Assembly (NCBI GenBank): GCA_033032175.1
Contig: CM065304.1
Span: forward strand, 3,348,001 to 3,412,000
Direction of reading: 5' to 3'
Length of the DNA: 64,000 nt
DNA from: Saturnia japonica
Taxonomy: Eukaryota > Arthropoda > Insecta > Lepidoptera > Saturniidae
The notes beneath the pieces were generated by a model. The model worked only from the letters and a program-made list of their open reading frames with translations. It was not told where the DNA came from and made no database searches. The position numbers were made by a program, and so were the translations under genes. Position 1 is the first letter of the stretch; each line of letters starts with the position of its first letter. Shown here in pieces: positions 59,406 through 64,000 of the stretch.

Positions 59406-60111
59406 TGGATTTATTTAAGTCTCTGTTATCTATTGTTCTTTAATATTAAAAGAGGATTAATCGTGATGTAAGCAAACGTATCTCTGTACAATTAAAAGAT
59501 CTACTTTATATCGCTCGTTTGTATACAAAAAAAAAGAGTTGAATTCCAATAATCCATAAACCAGTATCAAGCAACCTTAAAACGGCAAGCGAATAGAAAT
59601 ATTATTTTTCTTTGATCAAAAGAACTCAACTACGTGAAAGGATTATGTCTATATGGCGGTGTATATTTGTGATGCCTTTGAGACGATTTATGATTTTATT
59701 GTGTTTATTTATTTATTGAAGTGAAAACTTCTTTTGGCGCGGTACGCATATTTTTAGATGAGATAGAATCTCTGGACTCGCGACACAACTGTTTTGCCTA
59801 GTATTTAAACAACCGATAATACAACAATTGTTAACTCCCGATTAATAAATATTTTTTTAAATAAATCTCATGTTACGATATCACAGTAACATATACCGAG
59901 TATAGACGTTTAGTTTGGCGTTTCGCCGTCGGGATCGCATCTTGGTTGGTTAGTTTCGGAGCATTAGCTTTTTCGGTGCCAATATGTGTGCCAGTAGGCA
60001 TTTTGGAGCCGTGAACCCTGTACAATTCGCATTATACATTTATATTTTTACACTATTTTCTTTCAATTGAACAATATACCTTTATTTTTATTTTAATAAT
60101 GAAAACATTTA

Positions 60112-60133
60112 CAATATATATATATATATATAA
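60112..60133. repeat. (TA)n microsatellite
   Basis: Alternating TA run. Confidence 0.85.
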
Positions 60134-60213
60134 GCTATTGCTGTGAATAATATATCTTAAAATTAACTTAAAACTGTGAAGTGTCAATAATTATATACTG
60201 TATATTGGTTTAA

Positions 60214-60390
60214 TGTGATTTTGGGTGGGGATTTCAACATAAATTATGTAGACGAAAAAAATCTGTCATTAATTGAATTTTTGAATAGACAATTTGATTT
60301 TACTATGTCCAATCAACGCAATATTAGTATAACGAGATATAAAAGTACAATTGATGCGTCATTCACGAGATATTTAAATAACTTCGAATG
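60214..60390 (+). pseudogene. LINE apurinic-type endonuclease fragment
   Basis: The reading gives VILGGDFNINYVDEKNLSLI, then EFLNRQFDFTMSNQRN and YKSTIDASFTRYLNN. GDFN and the later TxID are signature motifs of the C-terminal part of the APE-type endonuclease of Jockey, CR1 and related LINEs, which nicks target DNA. Both catalytic motifs can be read, but the rest of the protein is absent. Confidence 0.75.
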
Positions 60391-60526
60391 AAAATTGTTT
60401 ATTTCCTATATTAGTTACTATGAACCTATAGTTTCTATTTTAGATTGTAATAATTTTCATAAACTTTAAATTAGTGTGTATTTGATCATTTTCTGAATAA
60501 AAAAAAAAAACATAGATATAAAGGTT

Positions 60527-61204
60527 TGGCTGCATGTTTGTTTGTTTGTCCGAATTTAACTCATAAATGGCTTCGCCGATTCTTATGAAATTTTATACAC
60601 GGGATACTTATGTCATTGGACAATTGATAGGGTATAAGAAATTTCAATATTACTTTTAGAAGTCCTAAAAAAATCATTAGGACCGATTTTGATGAAATTT
60701 TGTACACGGGAAGTATAAGGCATTCCATGAATCATTAGTTATGAGAATTTTTAATTACACTTTTAGATATCATAAAAAAAGAATTTCCAAAAATTTAAAA
60801 TTTTATTAAATCTACACCGATTTTGATGAAAGGAAGTTTAAGCAATTATATAATTTATGGACTATAAGAATTGTCAATATTACTTCTAGAAATGCAAAAA
60901 AAAAGTTAAAAGTTTAAATTCTCATCAATTCTCAACTGATTCAGATCAAATTTTTTATACGGGAAAAATACATCATACTATAATTGAGAGCCTATAAGAA
61001 TCGATAACAATGCATTACAAACCGTAGAATAGAATAATAACTTTCCACCGATTTTGATAATAAATTGTACACGGGATATACATGCCACTCCTCAATTGAT
61101 ACGGCATATGAATTGTAAACAATATGAGTAAAAATAAAATTACGGGATGTAACTAACTACTGCATAGTAACAAACGCGTGCAGAGTCGCGGGCACACCGC
61201 TAGT
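60527..61204 (+). repeat. Repeat C, copy 3 (five modules)
   Basis: After CATGTTTGTTTGTTTGTCCG there are five modules of about 112-120 bases, starting near 60560, 60675, 60788, 60903 and 61021. Each is built on CCGATTTTGATGAAATTTTG, TACACGGGA, a CATTC/CATTGG segment, AATTGATAG and TATAAGAAT-TCAATATT. Ends with CAAACGCGTGCAGAGTCGCG and the closing CACCGCTAGTG. The copy at 57881-58525 is in the opposite orientation. Confidence 0.85.
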
Positions 61205-61954
61205 GACATATAAAGCTATGAACACAGTCTTTACTAAAAAAAATGGTCCAGAAACCAGACAGCACACTGAATAACTTACCACATATTTAGCACCATTAGA
61301 AATGTATAAATGCATAAAAATGTGTCATAAAAGATTTCTTTCAGCAGAATTTTTTCAGATTAATTACGTAGTTAGTCAAATGCAACATTGTTACCGCAAA
61401 AAGAAATAATTGAAATGTCATCTTTATTTATTAAAATCTGTAACCACTAAAATCCAATTTCAGTTTTATCTGACATGCAAACAATCTTCAATTGACAACG
61501 GAAAAACAACATTCATTCGCTATTTCATAAATTCATTTCCTTTTGATCTGTGAGCTTTAGATTGGAAATTGGCTCGGCTTTATACGAGCAAACCTATGCG
61601 ATATGTACCTACCTAACACTAGTAGCTGTCGGGAAAACTGTGCACTTGTAGAACTGTAGGTACTTTGTGGTTCAATGGGTCCTCAGAAAGCTTTTAATGG
61701 AAGCTTTATGGTTAGCACTGTATTCGTTTTACATTGCACACTTATGACTTATGCTCTTGGTAATATGTATTGTATTGATATTGTATTAATATTGTTGTGG
61801 TCGGTAAAGAAATATAATAATTCTTACTATAAATATCCTGATTTTTAATCGTTTAAACTTAATACACAACAATGAATATTTATAACGTGTATTTCCTTTC
61901 AACAATTTTATTCGACAGACAAAAAACTGTTTGACACTATGAGATAACTATTGC
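61205..61954. other. AT-rich intergenic, nothing identified
   Basis: No supported gene or repeat. Confidence 0.4.
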
Positions 61955-62015
61955 AAAGGGAGGATCCTCCGACCAGACGGGTGTTATGTCTGGCGGGCCG
62001 CTGCCCAACGGTTGT
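61955..62015 (+). repeat. Repeat fragment shared (inverted) with 1790-1886
   Basis: GGAGGATCCTCCGACCAGACGG, a TTATGTCTGGCGGGCCGCTG block, and the end GCCCAACGGTTGT. It serves as the landing site of the LINE tails to its right. Confidence 0.65.
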
Positions 62016-62104
62016 TTTTTTTTTTTGAACTGACTACACTGTTAGCCTTAGGGGCCCTATCCAAAAACAGAGCCGCTGCGGCTTTTACAGCTTCACCGGA
62101 CTTG
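62016..62104 (-). mobile_element. LINE J tail, 5'-truncated insertion with target duplication
   Basis: A poly(T) run (62015-62026) is followed by the LINE J 3' UTR in minus orientation, CTGACTACACTGTTAGCC, AGGGGCCCTATCC and CTTTTACAGCTTCACCGG. It is bracketed by GCCCAACGGTTGT (62003-62015) and GCCCACCGGTTGT (62105-62117), a 13-base duplication with one difference. The insertion is only about 89 bases. Confidence 0.75.
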
Positions 62105-62362
62105 GCCCACCGGTTGTATTTTTTTTTTTTTTTTTTTTTAGATCTGACTGTACTATTAGCCTTAGGGGCCCTAAAGCCGCTGCGGCTTTTACAGCTTCAC
62201 CGGACTTGGGGGCGAGCGCGGAGAGCACTCAACCACGAAAGTTATAAGGACGACTCGCACGAGGGCGCCTGAGTGGCCGGACCTCGGCTCGGGCGGTCGT
62301 CGCGTACGCAAATAAGTCGCGAACTAACTGAATCCCTACACCTACGATTCGAGCTAACTCAA

Positions 62363-62425
62363 TTATACACATAGGCACGTTCCCTTCCTCCTGGGAGGAA
62401 GGAAGGAACCATGCGTATGTGTATT
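62363..62425. repeat. LINE 3' UTR stem-loop, copy 2
   Basis: ATACACATAGGCACGTTCCC pairs with GGAACCATGCGTATGTGTAT across a centre of CTTCCTCC-GGGAGGAAGG. Same design as 31590-31650. Located between ORF1 and the tail of LINE J. Confidence 0.65.
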
Positions 62426-62834
62426 CAGTAATCAGAAATGTTTTGTACACTAAGTAGCGCTAACTAACTAGCGTAAAAAAAGAAAAAAAAAGGTCCCTCA
62501 CAGAACCTATGTACCTGTGTGGTGTGCACGTGTGTTTGTTCATACGTGTGTAATGTTGTATGTGGGTAACTAAGTGCTGCACGTATAGTGTCACTTGTAT
62601 CGCGCGGGCGGTTGCCTGACCCAAGGGTTTCATACCGAGGAACGGACCTAGGCTTGGGTCACCCGCTAAAGAGGGTGAACGTATGGAGTGTGTGCGGGAG
62701 CGAATTTGACCGCCCGTCCTCTGCGGAGAGAACGGTGGTTACGCGGGCGTGGGCGCTGTCACGCTCTATTTGGAGAGACGAATCGATATATTTTATTGTA
62801 CATGCGAGAATAAAACTTTTTGCGCGGCCGGTGT

Positions 62835-64000
62835 TTATGCCGGGTGGTCACGTGTTTCAGAGTCGAGACGGTGTAACGTCTCGGCGAGGCGGGGGAAAGC
62901 GCATATGGTCTTGACGAGACCGTAGCGCTCCAGGTGGTCATTGTAGTCAATGACCTCCTGGATAGGATGTTCGCGAAGGAGCAAGATCATGATATCGTTG
63001 CTCGCAACGTTGGAAGGAGCGCGGGGCGCGGAATTATCCATCGCCATACGAGGCTGTGGATTAGGGCGACGGGGCCCCCATGCGTTCGGAGCCGAACGCA
63101 CGGGTTGTGATTGACCGCGAGGTGCGGGAGGGCCGGTGGCGGCCGGGATCTGGCGAGGGACTGGAAGCGCAGGAAATTCCCCTGGCGCCAGCAGGGGTTG
63201 CGCTCGGAGGGCTGAGGCGGGAGGCGCCGCCCGGGGGCCGCCTGCCTCTGGTGCCGAGGCCGCGTAGTGCGCGGAGCTTTGGGGCAACCGCGATAATTCG
63301 CAGGGTGCCCCTCCCCTTCGCACAGTACGCAGCTCGGAGGGGTGGTGGAGTCACGCTCGCGCGTGCACTCCCTAGTCGGGTGGTCCTCTCGGCACTTGAC
63401 GCACCGCGGACGAAGATGGCAGTTACGGGCGGCGTGCCCGTAGAGCTGGCAGTTGTGACACTGCGAAGGCATGTGGGTTTTGTATGGGGGCTCGACGGTG
63501 ACGCCGGAGAGCCCGCATACATTTTCCAATTGAAAGATTTCCATTCCCTCGGGGGAAAGGTCTAGAATGACCACTACCATTTGTAGAGGCCGCTTCTCCT
63601 TGTTGTACATTCTGTGTACCTCTCTGATAGGATAGTCCTGCTCCGCGAGCGAGGAGCACACCTCTGCGGGGCTGACTTCCACCGGAATACGGCGGATCAC
63701 CACGCGGAGGACGCGCTCCTCCGCAAGGGTGTAGGTAAAAAATTGAAGCCCTCTCTCCCGGAGGAGGGCAGTGAATTTACGGTGAGTATCCGATGAACTC
63801 ACCGTAACGGAAATACCATTGAGGGTATTTCGAGCTTTGTGGTATGGCAGGTTAAGCCTGCGCGCAACTCATTTACGAGAGTCGTCCAGGCCGCTTTGTC
63901 CCGGACGATAAGAGGAGGTGGGGGGCGCTCTTTTTTCCCGACAGCGGGTGCGGGGAGCGCGGAGGACGCGGAGGCGACGGCGCCACTGACCGTTTTCACG
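62835..64000 (-). pseudogene. LINE ORF1 (Gag-like, PRE_C2HC and zinc knuckles), frameshifted
   Basis: Jockey-type ORF1 binds element RNA. The N-terminal part is off the window. Three frames must be joined: 63830 to the edge, about 63255 to 63802, and 62835 to about 63260. The middle part (271 residues as read) has a PRE_C2HC-type domain (about 40-107, IRRIPVEVSPAEVCSSL and ILDLSPEGMEIF). Three CCHC-type knuckles follow: CHNCQLYGHAARNC (115-128), CVKCREDHPTREC (134-146) and CVLCEGEGHPANYRGC (158-173). The tail is proline/alanine-rich and ends RLDSETRDHPA. GC content is far above the surroundings, as is usual for these ORF1 genes. Two frameshifts (near 63840 and 63255) make it inactive as read. 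Confidence 0.85.

Larger units (their letters stand above)
62119..64000 (-). mobile_element. Jockey-type LINE J remnant, ORF1 plus 3' UTR, runs off the window
   Basis: On the minus strand the order is ORF1 (from beyond 64000 to 62835), about 700 bases of UTR-like sequence including a stem-loop, the tail with GGGGCCCTAAGGCTAATAG, then poly(A) (poly(T) at 62119-62139 on plus). No reverse transcriptase lies between ORF1 and the tail. The element is therefore either internally deleted or an ORF1-only derivative. Confidence 0.7.

Noticed and set aside
62012..62272. An 86-residue plus-strand ORF with phenylalanine runs
   Set aside because: The runs are poly(T) of two LINE tails read as codons. It is not a gene.
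63061..63565. Long ORFs (about 150-160 residues) on both strands over the LINE ORF1
   Set aside because: High GC content suppresses stop codons. Only the frames with zinc knuckles and the PRE_C2HC-like part match a known family.

Overview
The window is AT-rich nuclear DNA from an insect, very probably a moth or butterfly (Lepidoptera). The evidence is a complete insect-type alpha-tubulin gene together with repeat families typical of Lepidoptera. These include repeats opening with 'CTAGCTGTGCCCGCGG', tRNA-derived SINEs, RTE-type and Jockey-type LINE remnants, and a LINE ORF1 with a PHD finger plus an FP25K-like C-terminus. There are no rRNA genes, no CRISPR arrays and no operons. Family assignments come from reading the sequence, not from database searches.

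The only clearly intact host gene is an intronless alpha-tubulin on the minus strand (7845-9197). The only other intact long ORF of recognised kind is the 359-residue DDD transposase of a DD41D (rosa-like) Tc1/mariner element (29343-30645). That element has 32-bp terminal inverted repeats identical to each other and TA on both sides. A second mariner, DD34D (19423-20690), is dead through stops and frameshifts. Two overlapping opposite-strand ORFs at 43.9-44.7 kb remain unidentified.

Layout. 0-7.5 kb: dispersed repeats, including an inverted pair of about 680-bp elements (4148-4822 and 5990-6668). 7.7-9.2 kb: alpha-tubulin. 9.7-18.9 kb: dispersed repeats, a near-perfect 112-bp-arm foldback (11364-11647), a SINE and LINE pieces. 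19.4-22.1 kb: dead mariner among copies of repeat A. 22.5-27.8 kb: two direct copies of a 340-bp repeat flanking a GC-rich, CpG-rich island at about 25.0-26.0 kb that may be a promoter or first exon. 29.3-30.6 kb: the DD41D element. 30.7-41.1 kb: LINE fragments of several lineages, a SINE and a 189-bp MITE with a perfect 8-bp target duplication. 43.6-55.1 kb: SINEs, LINE ends, nested insertions and a broken RTE-like LINE. 55.6-56.6 kb: decayed LINE ORF1. 57.5-61.2 kb: modular repeats in inverted orientation. 62.0-64.0 kb: a Jockey-type LINE ORF1 running off the right edge, with its 3' tail and a nested second tail.

The parts do not form a pathway. The window reads as a gene-poor, transposon-dense neighbourhood around one tubulin gene. 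No new multi-gene system is visible. The most unusual objects are the intact DD41D element, the foldback, the MITE with its duplication, the modular repeat C, the LINE tails inserted beside similar target sequences, and the unidentified ORF pair.
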